Origin: an uncultured Opitutia bacterium
GTDB taxonomy: Bacteria > Verrucomicrobiota > Verrucomicrobiia > Opitutales > Opitutaceae
Reading direction: 5' to 3'
Length of the DNA stretch: 64,000 nucleotides
NCBI GenBank assembly: GCA_903862955.1
Contig: CAIPAH010000011.1
Coordinates: 52,379-116,378 of the forward strand
A program made the position numbers and the translations under genes. This document shows, one piece after another, positions 1-9,835 of the stretch; within the stretch, counting starts at the first letter, position 1, and each line of letters opens with the position of its first letter. Below the pieces are notes generated by a model. That model saw nothing but the letters and a program-made list of their open reading frames with translations. It was not told the origin of the DNA and did no database searches.

Positions 1-543
1 GCGCGTTACGAGTCCTTCACCTCCAGCCACGGTCTCGGATTTCAATTCGGGCTCAAGCTCCCCACCGGCCGGTTCGACCAGACATTCGCCGAAGGCCCGC
101 AAGCCGGCGAGCTCCTCGACCGCGGCCTGCAACTGGGCACCGGCACGACCGACATGCTGGCCGGCATCTCCTGGTTTGCCCGGCCGGCGGAAAGCCTCGG
201 CGCGTTCCTCCAACTCACCGCCCAACAGCCGCTGGCCGCGCGCGATCATTTCCTGCCGTCCGCCAGCCTCAATCTCAGCGGCGGGCTCCGCTGGCTGAAC
301 TCGAGTCGCTTCACCCCGCAGTTGCAGTTCAACGTGAAGGCCGAGGGACGCGAACACGGCTCCGCCTCGGACCGCGACAACAGCGGCGGCACCCTGGCCT
401 ACCTCAATCCCGGCCTGACCGCCGAGCTCGCCGCCCGCACCCGCGCTTACGTCTTTGTGCAGCTGCCCGTCTACCAGCGCGTCAACGGCCTCCAGCTTGA
501 GCCGAAATGGATCTTTTCCGCGGGAGTGAGCCAGCATTTCTAG
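1..543 (+). CDS. Outer-membrane transporter-like protein, C-terminal fragment
   Basis: Reading frame 1 is open from the first base, so this is the last 180 residues of a gene that begins outside the window. The fragment has alternating hydrophobic/polar segments, the motif GLKLPTGRFDQ, a stretch LDRGLQLGTGTTD, and a terminal phenylalanine (QHF), all usual for outer-membrane beta-barrels of the type annotated as transporter or phenol-degradation MetA-like. It precedes a Cys-rich exported protein and a CusBA efflux pair on the same strand, so an outer-membrane role in metal handling is plausible. That role is inferred from position; the missing N-terminus prevents family assignment. Confidence 0.7.
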   Translation, partial: ARYESFTSSHGLGFQFGLKLPTGRFDQTFAEGPQAGELLDRGLQLGTGTTDMLAGISWFARPAESLGAFLQLTAQQPLAARDHFLPSASLNLSGGLRWLNSSRFTPQLQFNVKAEGREHGSASDRDNSGGTLAYLNPGLTAELAARTRAYVFVQLPVYQRVNGLQLEPKWIFSAGVSQHF

Positions 544-703
544 CCCCGTGCTAAGCCCACGCGACGGAGCGGGTTGGGTTTTTCCGGCCGGCCCATCCGA
601 CTGCGGACCGGCCGGTTCGCCCTCAAAAAATGCCCAGTGAATGTCAGCTTTCGCGCAGGTTTGCCGCTTGCGACGCCGGGGCTTTGGACCGATCATTTCT
701 CCC

Positions 704-1060
704 GTGATTCGCCGCTTTGCCATCTTCCTGCTCGTGCTCGCCGGGGCCTTGGCCCCGGCGCTGCCGGCACTCGAAAAGATGGTCCCGGCGCGCGTCACGT
801 GTGGCTGTGTCCACTGTCGGTGCAACCATGCCGCATGCCCCATGCCGGCACCCGTTCGCACCGAAAACACAGCCACTAGCGCTTTCGTCGCGGGTCTCGT
901 CACCCGCGCCACCGCCCCGCGGTCCGTCCGCGTCGCGCGCGTGATTTCCACCCCAGTGGCCGTCTTCCCCGCTGCAACGCAGACGAGGTTCCCGGTTGCG
1001 GAGTCGGTGACGCCTGCGAGTGTGCCCCTGTTCAAGGCCCACTGCAGTTTCCTGATCTGA
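704..1060 (+). CDS. Small Cys-rich exported protein, possible metal binder
   Basis: A 118-residue protein read from a GTG start. The start was chosen because a hydrophobic signal peptide (IRRFAIFLLVLAGALAPALPAL) follows it directly; an in-frame ATG at 641 would put 21 basic residues ahead of that signal. After the signal comes CGCVHCRCNHAACPMP, five Cys and two His in a short span, which could bind a soft or transition metal. The rest is low-complexity Ala/Val/Thr-rich sequence. It lies between an outer-membrane barrel and a CusB-type adaptor that also carries a Cys/Met/His motif. No family was recognised. A longer minus-strand frame overlaps it, so its reality rests on the signal peptide and context. 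Confidence 0.5.
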   Translation: MIRRFAIFLLVLAGALAPALPALEKMVPARVTCGCVHCRCNHAACPMPAPVRTENTATSAFVAGLVTRATAPRSVRVARVISTPVAVFPAATQTRFPVAESVTPASVPLFKAHCSFLI

Positions 1061-1205
1061 GTTCCCCCGGGCGCAGTGTGTCCGGACCTCGGTGTGCCCG
1101 CTCCTCGCGGACCGCGCGCTCCGGACACCGCCCGCCGCTAGCCTCCGGCACGTTTCACGCTGCCGTTCCGCCTGGGTCCCCCGTTTTCCGCTCAGATTCC
1201 CTGCC

Positions 1206-2867
1206 ATGAAACTCTCCTCTTTCCTTCCCTTCGCCGCCGTCGCGCTTCTGGCCCTGTTCGCCGGCGGATTTCCCACTCCCGTCCGCGCCGCGGAAAAAGC
1301 CGTCTACCAGTGCCCCATGCACCCGTGGATCAAGTCCGACCATCCGGGCGATAAGTGCACCATTTGCGGCATGGACCTTGTCGCCGCTGCCCCGGGCGAC
1401 GCCGCCATCGATCCGAATCTCGTCGTGCTCTCGCCCGCCGCCGCCGCCGTCGTCAATGTCCAGACGTCCGAGGTCCACCGTGGCGCGTTGCTGCACACGT
1501 TGCGCGTCGCCGGCGTGATCGAGGACGACGACACGCGGCACCACATTCTCACCGCCCGTGTCCCCGGCCGCGTTGAAAAGCTCTTCGTCAACTACGTCGG
1601 CGCCGAAGTCCGCGAGGACGAGCCCCTCGCCATCGTCTACAGCCCGGAAATGCTCACCGCCCAGCGCGAGTATGTGCAACGGCTCAAGGGCGGCGCCGCC
1701 TACGCCGCCTCCGACCTCTCCGCCGCCCGCGAGCGGCTCCTCGACATGGGCCTGACCGAGGCCGAGGTCGTCGTCCTGGAACACACGCTCGAGCCGTCGG
1801 CATTCGTCACCGTCCGCGCGCCCATGACCGGCACCGTCGTCGCCCGCCACGTTTACGAAGGCCAGCAGATCAACCAGGATCCCGCCGAGGCCGCGTCGCG
1901 GCTGTTTGAGGTCGGGGATTTCTCGAAGATGTGGTTCATCTTCGACGCCTACGAAACCGACCTCGCGTGGCTCCGCGTCGGCCAGACCGTCGCCGTCACC
2001 ACGCCGTCGCAGCCCGGCCGCATCTTCACCGCGCCCGTCGCGTTTATCGACCCCAACCTCAACGAGGCCACCCGCACCGCGCGCGTGCGCGTGGTCCTGG
2101 AAAACCCCGATCGCGCCCTGCTGCACAAACTGACCGCCTATGGCGCGGTGCAGGCCGAGTCGCCCAACGTGCTGCTCGTCCCCCGCAGCGCCGTGCTCCG
2201 GCACAGCGGCAGCCCCGTCGTATTCGTCGACCGCGGCCACGGCTCGTATGCCGCCCGCAACGTGCAGCTCGGCCGCATGGGCGACACGGACGCCGAGGTG
2301 ATCGCGGGCCTCGCCGCGGGCGATCGCGTCGTCACCGAGGGCGGCCTCCTGCTCGACGGCCAGGCCCAGCTGGCCCACGCCGCCGTCGGCGGCGATGAAC
2401 CGCGGAACGTGCCCGGCCCCACCGTCATCAACGCCGCGCCCGTCCCGCTCGATGCGCACGCCTACAGCTTGCTCAAGACACTTGCCTTCGCCGCGGCTGA
2501 CAGCGCGGCGGCCCTCGCAAACGACGACCTGCCCCACTATCAGAAGTCCCTGCCCAGCCTGCGCGCCGCGCTCGCGGCCTACCTCGACGGCTACGCTCCC
2601 GCCGCCCGCACTCCGCTCGCGGATTCGCGCGACACCCTCGTGGACGGACCCGATCTCCGCACCGCCCGGCGCGCGTTCGAGGTGTTCAGCACCGCGCTCG
2701 CCGACACGGCCCGCGACAACAGCCTGCCCGCGCGCGAGAACCTGCACGTCATGCAATGCCCGATGTCCCCCGTCCTCGGCGTGGGCCGCTGGCTCCAGCG
2801 CGACGCCAAGGTTCACAACCCGTTCTTCGGTTCCGCGATGCCGCACTGTGGCGACGAAATCAAGTAA
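1206..2867 (+). CDS. cusB: CusB-type RND efflux adaptor with N-terminal heavy-metal-binding domain
   Basis: A 553-residue periplasmic membrane-fusion protein that would link the RND pump to an outer-membrane channel. Residues 1-28 form a signal peptide ending VRA-A, which favours the ATG at 1206 over an upstream in-frame start at 1092. Residues 34-57 carry YQCPMHP and CTICGMDL, the heavy-metal-binding domain found in CusB and P1B ATPases (C36, M38, H39, C51, C54, M56). The middle has the barrel-sandwich and helical hairpin (APMTGTVVARHVYEGQ) and the beta-barrel domain. Residues from about 415 resemble DUF3347, ending in a second motif MQCPMSP at residue 515. The gene sits 12 nt before the CusA-type gene and is surely cotranscribed with it. 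Cu/Ag specificity is inferred from the partner pump. Confidence 0.92.
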   Translation: MKLSSFLPFAAVALLALFAGGFPTPVRAAEKAVYQCPMHPWIKSDHPGDKCTICGMDLVAAAPGDAAIDPNLVVLSPAAAAVVNVQTSEVHRGALLHTLRVAGVIEDDDTRHHILTARVPGRVEKLFVNYVGAEVREDEPLAIVYSPEMLTAQREYVQRLKGGAAYAASDLSAARERLLDMGLTEAEVVVLEHTLEPSAFVTVRAPMTGTVVARHVYEGQQINQDPAEAASRLFEVGDFSKMWFIFDAYETDLAWLRVGQTVAVTTPSQPGRIFTAPVAFIDPNLNEATRTARVRVVLENPDRALLHKLTAYGAVQAESPNVLLVPRSAVLRHSGSPVVFVDRGHGSYAARNVQLGRMGDTDAEVIAGLAAGDRVVTEGGLLLDGQAQLAHAAVGGDEPRNVPGPTVINAAPVPLDAHAYSLLKTLAFAAADSAAALANDDLPHYQKSLPSLRAALAAYLDGYAPAARTPLADSRDTLVDGPDLRTARRAFEVFSTALADTARDNSLPARENLHVMQCPMSPVLGVGRWLQRDAKVHNPFFGSAMPHCGDEIK

Positions 2868-2879
2868 CCCGCGCCCGCC

Positions 2880-5800
2880 ATGATCGCCTCCATCATCCGC
2901 TGGTCCCTCAACAACCGCTTCCTGGTGTTGTGCGGCTTCGTCGCGCTCTGCGCGTGGGGCGTCGTCGCCCTGAAACGCGTGCCGATCGACGCCATTCCCG
3001 ACCTGTCCGAAAACCAGGTCATTGTTTACGCCGACTGGGCGGGACGCTCGCCGCAGGAGGTCGAGGACCAGATCACCTACCCGCTCAGCGTTTCGCTGCA
3101 GGGCCTCGCCGGCGTCAAGACCGTGCGCGCCACCTCGATGTTCGGCTTCTCATTTTTCACCGTCATCTTCGAGGACTCCGTCGACACCTACTTCGCCCGC
3201 ACCCGCGTGCTTGAGCGCCTCAACTCGCTCGGCAATCTCCTGCCGGAAGGCGTTACCGCCCGACTCGGCCCCGACGCCACCGGCCTGGGCTGGGTTTACC
3301 AGTATTACCTGAAGGACGACTCGGGGAAACAGGACCTCGGCTCCCTGCGCTCGTTGCAGGACAACTTCGTGCGCTACCAGCTCGCGGCCGTGCCCGGCGT
3401 CGCAGAGGTCGCCAGCCTCGGCGGCTTTGTGCGGCAGTATCAGGTCGAGGTTTCCTCGCTCAAGCTGAAGCAATTCAACGTCACCCTCGGCGACGTGATG
3501 GACGCCGTCGCGCGCAGCAACCGCAACGTCGGCGGCAAGACCGTCGAGGAGAACGGCGCCGAATACATCGTCCGCGGCCTCGGCCTCGTGCAGAGCGAGG
3601 CGGATTTGGAGATCATCCCCGTTCAGGCCCGCGGTGGCAAGCCGCTCTACCTGGGCGACGTCGCCCACGTGCGAATCGGCGGCGACTTCCGCCGCGGTGC
3701 GCTCGATGTCAACGGCCGCGAGGTCGTCGGCGGCATCGTCATCATGCGCTACGGCGGCAACGCCTTCCAGGTCATCGCCGACGTGAAGGCCCGCCTCGCC
3801 GCGCTCGCCCCCGGGCTGCCGCCGGGCGTCACGGTCGCGTCCACCTACGACCGCAGCGGCCTGATCGAGCGCGCGATCGACACGCTCAAGCACGCACTCA
3901 CGGAGGAAATCCTCCTCGTGACGCTGATGCACATCCTGTTCCTGTTCCACTTCCGCAGCATCCTCGTCGTCACGCTGCCACTGCCCGCGGCGATCCTGAT
4001 CTCGTTCATCCTGATGGACCGGTTCGGCATCCCGTCGCACATCATGTCGCTCACCGGCATCGCCATCTCCATCGGCGTACTGGTGGATGCCGGCATCGTG
4101 ATGACGGAAAATGTCATCCGCCATTGCGAGAAAGCCGAGGACGCCCTCGGTCGCCGCCTCACCCCGCCGGAGGTGTTCAGTGAGACGCTCGCCGCCGCCA
4201 CGCAAGTCGGACGGCCGATGTTCTTCTCGATGATGATCATCATCCTCGCCTTCGTGCCGGTATTCCTGCTCACCGGCCAGGAGGGCAAGCTCTTCCACCC
4301 GCTCGCCTACACGAAGTCCTTCGCGCTGCTCGGCGCTGTGCTGCTGGCGATCACCGCCGTGCCGGTGTTCTGCACGCTGCTGGTGCGCGGGCCGTTCAAG
4401 CCCGAGAGCGAAAACTGGCTGATGAAGAACCTGCTGCGCGTCTACGACCCGGTGCTCGACTGGGCGCTCGGCCACCGGCGGACGGTGCTCGGCCTCGCCT
4501 TCGCGCTGCTCGGCTTCAGCCTCATCGTGGCCTTCGGCCTCCCGCGCGTCGTCAACGACCGCCTGCCTGTCTCCGTCGCGCGACACACGCAGGGTTTCGG
4601 CAACGAGTTCATGCCCACGTTGCAGGAAGGCAGCCTGCTGTTCATGCCCGTGCTGCTCCCCGCCACGTCGCTCACCGAGGTGAAGCGCATCATGGCGTGG
4701 CAGGACAAGGTCATCAGCCAGCACCCCGCCGTGCTCTCCGTCGCCGGCAAGCTCGGACGCGCCGAGACCGCCACCGATCCCGCGCCCGTCGAGATGATCG
4801 AAACCACCATCATGCTCCGCCCGCCGGAGGAATGGCCCAAGGGCCTGACGAAGCAGCAAATCATCGCCGATCTTTCCGCCCGGTTGATGAACGTCCCCGG
4901 CTACGCGCCCGGCTTCCTCCAGCCGATCGAGAACCGTGTGCTCATGACCAGCACCGGCATCCGCGCGCAGGTCGGCGTGAAAATCTTCGGCGACAACCTC
5001 GACGCACTGCAGGCTAAAGCCTTCGAAGTGGAGCGCGTGATCAACCGCGTGCAGGGCGCCACCGGCGTCGCGCCGTCCCGCGTGCAGGGCAAGCCCTACC
5101 TCGAGATCGCGGTGCGCCGCGACCTCATCGGCCGCTACGGCCTGCGCGTGCAGGACGTGCTCGAGTACGTCGAAACCGGCCTCGGCGGCACCACCGTCAC
5201 GACGACCCTCAAGGGCCGCGAGCGCTGGCCGATCCAGGTGCGGCTCGAACAGGCGGATCGGGAGGACATCACACGCCTCGGCGAACTGCTCATCCCCGTG
5301 CCCGCCGGCGGCCACGTGCCGCTCGGCCAGCTCGCCGACATCACGCGCGTCGTCGGCCCCAACGAGATCGCCTCCGAGAACGGCCGCCTGCGCGTTTTCG
5401 TGCAGGCCAACGTCAACGACCGGGACCTCGGCGGCTTCGTCGAGGAAATCAAGGCCCGCCTCGCCCGCGAGGTGAAGCTCGACCCCGGCATGACCATCGA
5501 GTTCTCCGGCCAATACGAACACCAGATCCGCGCCCGGCAGACGCTGCTCTACGTTTTTCCCGCGGTAATCGTCATCATTTTCATCCTGCTCACGATGACG
5601 TTCAAGTCGGTCCCCGAGGCCGCGCACGTCCTGCTCGCCGTGCCGTTCGCGCTCACCGGCGGCGTGCTGCTGCAGGCGTGGATGGGTTTCAACTTCAGCG
5701 TCGCCGTCTGGGTCGGCTACATCGCGCTCTTCGGCACGGCCATCCAGACCGGCGTGATTATGGTCATCTACCTTGAGGAAGCCCTCGCGCGGAAAGTCGC

Positions 5801-6068
5801 CGAACTCGGCGGCGCTCCGCTGGATCACGTCGCGCTCGTCGCCGCTGTCAAGGAAGGCGCCCGCCTGCGGCTGCGGCCGAAGGTCATGACCGTCGCCACC
5901 ACCGTCGCGTCACTGCTGCCGATCTTTTGGAGCCACCGCACCGGCGCCGAAATCATGCAGCCGCTCGCCACCCCCGTCATCGGCGGCATGCTCTCCAGCC
6001 TCGTGCACATTCTCATCGTCACGCCCGTGATCTTCACCTGGCTGCGCGAACGGAAACTCGCCGCATGA
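2880..6068 (+). CDS. cusA: CusA-type heavy-metal RND efflux pump (Cu/Ag class)
   Basis: A 1062-residue inner-membrane proton/metal antiporter with the usual 12-helix RND layout and two large periplasmic loops. The fourth membrane segment reads [14 protein letters not shown] with one aspartate (D403), the pattern of the monovalent-cation (Cu/Ag) class; the CzcA class has more acidic residues here. The three methionines that form the E. coli CusA copper site (M573, M623, M672) have clear counterparts at M589 (LLFMP), M639 (VEMIETT) and M689 (RVLMTSTG) with near-identical spacing. The start lies 12 nt after the adaptor gene, and its stop TGA overlaps the ATG of the following P-type ATPase, so the three genes form a translationally coupled operon. 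Function is confident; the metal is inferred from these residues. Confidence 0.95.
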   Translation: MIASIIRWSLNNRFLVLCGFVALCAWGVVALKRVPIDAIPDLSENQVIVYADWAGRSPQEVEDQITYPLSVSLQGLAGVKTVRATSMFGFSFFTVIFEDSVDTYFARTRVLERLNSLGNLLPEGVTARLGPDATGLGWVYQYYLKDDSGKQDLGSLRSLQDNFVRYQLAAVPGVAEVASLGGFVRQYQVEVSSLKLKQFNVTLGDVMDAVARSNRNVGGKTVEENGAEYIVRGLGLVQSEADLEIIPVQARGGKPLYLGDVAHVRIGGDFRRGALDVNGREVVGGIVIMRYGGNAFQVIADVKARLAALAPGLPPGVTVASTYDRSGLIERAIDTLKHALTEEILLVTLMHILFLFHFRSILVVTLPLPAAILISFILMDRFGIPSHIMSLTGIAISIGVLVDAGIVMTENVIRHCEKAEDALGRRLTPPEVFSETLAAATQVGRPMFFSMMIIILAFVPVFLLTGQEGKLFHPLAYTKSFALLGAVLLAITAVPVFCTLLVRGPFKPESENWLMKNLLRVYDPVLDWALGHRRTVLGLAFALLGFSLIVAFGLPRVVNDRLPVSVARHTQGFGNEFMPTLQEGSLLFMPVLLPATSLTEVKRIMAWQDKVISQHPAVLSVAGKLGRAETATDPAPVEMIETTIMLRPPEEWPKGLTKQQIIADLSARLMNVPGYAPGFLQPIENRVLMTSTGIRAQVGVKIFGDNLDALQAKAFEVERVINRVQGATGVAPSRVQGKPYLEIAVRRDLIGRYGLRVQDVLEYVETGLGGTTVTTTLKGRERWPIQVRLEQADREDITRLGELLIPVPAGGHVPLGQLADITRVVGPNEIASENGRLRVFVQANVNDRDLGGFVEEIKARLAREVKLDPGMTIEFSGQYEHQIRARQTLLYVFPAVIVIIFILLTMTFKSVPEAAHVLLAVPFALTGGVLLQAWMGFNFSVAVWVGYIALFGTAIQTGVIMVIYLEEALARKVAELGGAPLDHVALVAAVKEGARLRLRPKVMTVATTVASLLPIFWSHRTGAEIMQPLATPVIGGMLSSLVHILIVTPVIFTWLRERKLAA

Positions 6069-8239
6069 ATCACCCCCATGCGCACACCAAGGGGGTGCCG
6101 GCGCCTTCCCCTGAAGCCGGGAGCGCACCGGGCATGATCTGGACCTGCCCGATGCATCCGCAGATCGAGCAGGATCACCCCGGGGCGTGCCCCATCTGTG
6201 GCATGGCGCTCGAGCCCAAGACCGCGACCGCCGGGACGGAGGATAATGCCGAGCTCCGTGACATGACCCGCCGGCTCTGGATCGGCGGGGCGCTCGCCCT
6301 GCCGGTGTTTGTGCTGGCCATGGCTCATTTTTTTCCAGCCGCCAGCCATGCGGCCGGTGGCAGCTTGAGCCGATGGATCCAACTCCTCCTGTCCGCGCCG
6401 GTGGTGCTGTGGGCGGGCTGGCCCTTTTTCGTGCGCGGCGGGCAATCGATCCGGAGCGGCCATTGGAACATGTTCACCTTGATTGCGCTCGGGGTCGGGT
6501 CGGCCTGGCTCTTCAGCCTCGTCGCGTTTTTCCTGCCGGGGGTATTCCCGCCCGCCATGCGCCCGCATGGCATGGTTGATGTCTATTTCGAGGCCGCCGC
6601 CGTCATTGTGGTGCTGGTGTTGGTTGGACAGGTGCTCGAATTGCAGGCCCGCGCGCAAACCTCCAGTGCGATCAAGGCGCTCCTCAATCTCACCCCGCCC
6701 ACCGCCCTGCGGGTCATGCCGCAGGGTGATGCCGAGGTCGCCCTCGCCGAGGTCGAGACCGGGGATCGCCTCCGCGTCCGCCCGGGCGCAAAAATTCCGG
6801 TCGACGGCGTGATCGAGGAAGGCGCCTCCTCCGTCGACGAGTCCATGCTCACGGGCGAATCGCTGCCGGTGGAAAAACAGCCGGGCGATCGTGTGACCGG
6901 GGGCACGGTCAATGCCACCGGCAGTTTTGTCTTCAAGGCGGACAAGGTCGGCGCCGATTCGTTGCTCGCCCGCATCGTCTCGATGGTGGCGGAAGCCCAG
7001 CGCAGCCGGGCCCCCATCCAGGGGGTGGTCGACCGGATTTCCGCCGTCTTCGTGCCAACGGTCCTGGCCGTTGCGGTCCTAACCTTTCTCGTCTGGTTTT
7101 TTGCGGGCCCCGAGCCCCGGCTGGCCTACGCCATCGTCAATGCCGTCGCCGTCCTGATCATTGCCTGCCCGTGTGCACTGGGCCTGGCCACCCCGATGGC
7201 GATCATGGTCGGCGTCGGCCGTGGCGCCCAAGCCGGCGTGCTCGTGAAAAACGCCGAGGCGCTCGAGTTCCTCGGCAAGGTCAATTGGCTCGTCGTGGAC
7301 AAGACCGGGACGCTCACCGAGGGAAAGCCCCAGCTGACGGATGCCGTGCCGGTCGCCGGCTTCGATGAAACCGCCCTGCTGCAGATGGCGGCGTCCCTCG
7401 AACGCTCGTCGGAGCACCCGTTGGCTGCGGCCATCGTTCGCGGCGCGGCAGAAAAGCAGATTCCATTGCAAGAGGTCGCGAATTTCCGGTCGGTCACGGG
7501 TGGCGGCGTCGCGGGAACGATTGGCGGGCAAGCCGTGCTCGTCGGGAAACTGAAATTTCTGGCCGCCGAGGGCGTCGCGCTGGACGCCGCCCAGTCGCAA
7601 CCCGCGGACCGGCTTCAAGCCGAGGGTAAGACCGTGCTGTTTGTGGCGGTGAATGGAAAATCAGCGGGTCTGCTGGCCGTCGCCGACCCCATCAAGGAAT
7701 CCACCACCGAGGCCATCACGCTGCTGCACGAACTCGACGTGAAGCTCATCATGTCCACGGGCGACAACCGGCGCACGGCGGAAGCCGTGGCGCGAAAGCT
7801 CGGTCTCGATCAGTTCGAGGCCGAGGTCGAACCCGCCGACAAGATCCGAAAGGTCCGGGAGCTCAAACAGGGAGGCCAGGTCGTCGCGATGGCGGGTGAC
7901 GGCGTCAACGACGCCCCCGCGCTCGCCGCCGCGGATGTCGGCATCGCGATGGGCACCGGCACCGATGTGGCAATGGAGAGCGCCGGCATCACCCTCGTCA
8001 AAGGCGACCTGCGCGGCATCGCCAAGGCCATCCGGCTTTCCCGCGCTACGATGCGCAACATTCGCCAGAATCTGTTTTTCGCCTTCATCTACAACGCCGG
8101 CGGCGTCCCGATTGCGGCGGGTGTGCTCTATCCGTTTTGTGGCCTGCTGCTGAGCCCGATGATCGCCGGCGCCGCCATGAGTCTCAGCTCAGTCTCGGTC
8201 ATCACCAATGCCCTCCGCCTCCGGCGCGCGCGGCTGTAA
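6065..8239 (+). CDS. copA: Copper-translocating P1B-type ATPase
   Basis: A 724-residue inner-membrane ATPase that would export Cu(I)/Ag(I) from the cytoplasm. Its N-terminus lacks the classic GMxCxxC fold and instead carries TCPMHP and CPICGMAL (C28, M30, H31, C42, C45, M47), the same heavy-metal-binding motif as the adaptor two genes upstream. The membrane metal-site motif CPC is at C368-P-C370, the phosphorylation site DKTGT begins at D412, the SEHPLA nucleotide-binding motif and [10 protein letters not shown] hinge are present, and helices flank the catalytic core in the family order. The ATG overlaps the preceding stop codon by four bases. Upstream in-frame starts would run into the pump gene and were rejected. 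Confidence 0.95.
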   Translation: MNHPHAHTKGVPAPSPEAGSAPGMIWTCPMHPQIEQDHPGACPICGMALEPKTATAGTEDNAELRDMTRRLWIGGALALPVFVLAMAHFFPAASHAAGGSLSRWIQLLLSAPVVLWAGWPFFVRGGQSIRSGHWNMFTLIALGVGSAWLFSLVAFFLPGVFPPAMRPHGMVDVYFEAAAVIVVLVLVGQVLELQARAQTSSAIKALLNLTPPTALRVMPQGDAEVALAEVETGDRLRVRPGAKIPVDGVIEEGASSVDESMLTGESLPVEKQPGDRVTGGTVNATGSFVFKADKVGADSLLARIVSMVAEAQRSRAPIQGVVDRISAVFVPTVLAVAVLTFLVWFFAGPEPRLAYAIVNAVAVLIIACPCALGLATPMAIMVGVGRGAQAGVLVKNAEALEFLGKVNWLVVDKTGTLTEGKPQLTDAVPVAGFDETALLQMAASLERSSEHPLAAAIVRGAAEKQIPLQEVANFRSVTGGGVAGTIGGQAVLVGKLKFLAAEGVALDAAQSQPADRLQAEGKTVLFVAVNGKSAGLLAVADPIKESTTEAITLLHELDVKLIMSTGDNRRTAEAVARKLGLDQFEAEVEPADKIRKVRELKQGGQVVAMAGDGVNDAPALAAADVGIAMGTGTDVAMESAGITLVKGDLRGIAKAIRLSRATMRNIRQNLFFAFIYNAGGVPIAAGVLYPFCGLLLSPMIAGAAMSLSSVSVITNALRLRRARL

Positions 8240-8258
8240 TTCAGTGGTTGCCGGGCGC

Positions 8259-9092
8259 TTTTAGCGCTTTCCCGGCGCCGGGACTGGCCCCGGCGCAAGC
8301 GAGTGGAGCTTGCGGCGCAGGAAGTCAGGAGGCATAGGTCACCGAATGAATTGGTCGGTCCTCCTCACCATCGGCATCACCGGGTTCACCGTGGCGTTCC
8401 TGCACGCGGCGATTCCCACGCATTGGCTGCCGTTCGTGCTGACGGGCCGGGTGCAACACTGGGGCCGGGGTAAGACCCTTCTGATCACCGCTTTCTGTGG
8501 CTCGGGTCACGTATTCATCACGGCCCTGCTGGGCTTCTTCGTCGTCTGGCTGGGCTACGCGCTGAGCGACCAGGTCGGAGCGTGGTTCCCGCGCATCGCC
8601 GGCAGCGCACTGCTGGCCTTCGGACTCTACTATCTTTGGCGGCAAGTGACCGGGCGCGGCCATTGCCATAGTCACGGACCCGGGCACGACCACGGGCACG
8701 ATCTGGATCCGGATCACAAGGGCGAATTCCACGAGGAACTGAAGCCGGCCGGTCCCGCGAAATCCGACCGCGCCGCCATCCTCAGCCTGCTCGTGATGCT
8801 CACTTTTTCCCCCTGTGAGTCCTTCATCCCGGTCTACGTCACGGGCGTCCGTTACGGCTGGAAGGGTTTCGCGATGCTGACGGGCGTGCTTTCCGTTGGG
8901 ACCGTGCTGGGCATGGTGGCCTTCACGTGGCTGACGCTGCTGGGCATCGACAAGCTGAAATCACGGTGGCTCGAGCACTACGAAAGCGGCATCCTGGGCA
9001 GCATTCTGTGCACCCTCGGGCTGTTCGTGATGCTATTCGAGAAATAAGCTGTCCCTCGGGCTGGCTGGTCGGCTGGGTTTTAGCGCTTTCCC
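8259..9092 (+). repeat. Direct 15-nt repeat flanking the His-rich membrane protein gene
   Basis: TTTTAGCGCTTTCCC occurs at 8259-8273 and again at 9078-9092, in the two successive intergenic gaps either side of the membrane protein gene. It contains the palindrome AGCGCT. Whether it is an operator, a remnant duplication or a short dispersed word cannot be decided here. Confidence 0.5.
8346..9047 (+). CDS. His-rich polytopic membrane protein, possible Ni/Co/Zn transporter
   Basis: A 233-residue protein with about six membrane segments. Residues 106-129 form a loop of alternating His/Asp (HCHSHGPGHDHGHD), typical of divalent-metal transporters such as the NicO/RcnA, UreH or HupE-like groups. 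A conserved-looking TFSPCESF lies in a later membrane segment, and His20, His26 and His55 are within membrane helices. The start was chosen because CAGGAGG lies just upstream; the frame extends upstream without other support. The gene follows the copper ATPase after about 100 nt and precedes an ABC transporter pair. Metal transport is inferred from the His loop and location; the exact family is uncertain. Confidence 0.8.
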   Translation: MNWSVLLTIGITGFTVAFLHAAIPTHWLPFVLTGRVQHWGRGKTLLITAFCGSGHVFITALLGFFVVWLGYALSDQVGAWFPRIAGSALLAFGLYYLWRQVTGRGHCHSHGPGHDHGHDLDPDHKGEFHEELKPAGPAKSDRAAILSLLVMLTFSPCESFIPVYVTGVRYGWKGFAMLTGVLSVGTVLGMVAFTWLTLLGIDKLKSRWLEHYESGILGSILCTLGLFVMLFEK

Positions 9093-9154
9093 CTCAGGAA
9101 TGTGCGGACAAGCTTTAACCGCCCGCCCCGCTGGGGCGTCATTCTCCTGTCCGC

Positions 9155-9835
9155 ATGTCACTCCTGGCCGTTTCCGCCCTGCAAAAATCCTTCCGCACCC
9201 CTGAGGGCGAACGGAAGCTGATCGTGGATGTCCCGCAATTCACCCTCGCGGCCGGACAGCAGCTGGCCCTCCGCGGTGAGAGCGGCTCCGGCAAAACCAC
9301 GTTTCTCCACCTCATCGCCGGAATCCTCGCGCCCGACTCGGGCTCGATCCTCCTCGGCGAGCGCGACATGGCCGCCCTCGGCGAGTCTGCCCGGGACCGC
9401 CTGCGCGCCGAGTCCATCGGCTACATTTTCCAGACTTTCAACCTGCTCCAGGGTTACTCTTGCCTGGAAAATGTCATGCTCGGCATGGCGTTCGGCGTCG
9501 GCGCCGACCGCGAGCGCGCCACCGCGATGCTGACCCGCGTTGGGCTCGGCCACCGGCTGGGACATTATCCCCGCCAGCTTTCCACCGGCCAGCAGCAGCG
9601 CGTCGCCGTCGCCCGCGCGCTCGCGAACCACCCCAAGCTCGTGCTCGCCGACGAGCCCACCGGCAACCTCGACCACAAAAACGCCGGCGAATCGCTCGCT
9701 CTCATCCGCGAGACCTGCCGCGAAAACGGCGCCACGCTGCTCCTCGTCAGCCACGATGCCGGCGTGCTCGCCACGTTCGAGGAGGTCCAGGATTTCGCCG
9801 TGCTCAATCGCGCGGTCACGGAGGTGGCGCCATGA
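9155..9835 (+). CDS. ABC transporter ATP-binding protein (LolD/MacB type)
   Basis: A 226-residue ATPase of the type that powers FtsX-fold permeases. Walker A is GESGSGKTT, the signature motif is STGQQQR, Walker B is LVLADEPT and the switch histidine is in LLVSHDAG. It shares four bases with the following permease gene (ATGA), so the two are coupled. The pair lies between a His-rich membrane protein and a His-rich lipoprotein, an arrangement that recalls the zinc-regulated zrg ABC genes of Vibrio; that comparison is from memory of the family and is not tested here. Confidence 0.93.
   Translation: MSLLAVSALQKSFRTPEGERKLIVDVPQFTLAAGQQLALRGESGSGKTTFLHLIAGILAPDSGSILLGERDMAALGESARDRLRAESIGYIFQTFNLLQGYSCLENVMLGMAFGVGADRERATAMLTRVGLGHRLGHYPRQLSTGQQQRVAVARALANHPKLVLADEPTGNLDHKNAGESLALIRETCRENGATLLLVSHDAGVLATFEEVQDFAVLNRAVTEVAP

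Noticed and set aside
1155..2846. 563-aa minus-strand open frame opposite the CusB-type gene
   Set aside because: High GC content leaves antisense frames open; the product is low-complexity Arg/Gly/Val-rich with no family likeness.
3150..5828. 892-aa minus-strand open frame opposite the CusA gene
   Set aside because: Antisense shadow of a strongly recognised pump, rich in Asp/His/Arg repeats without a plausible start or ribosome site.
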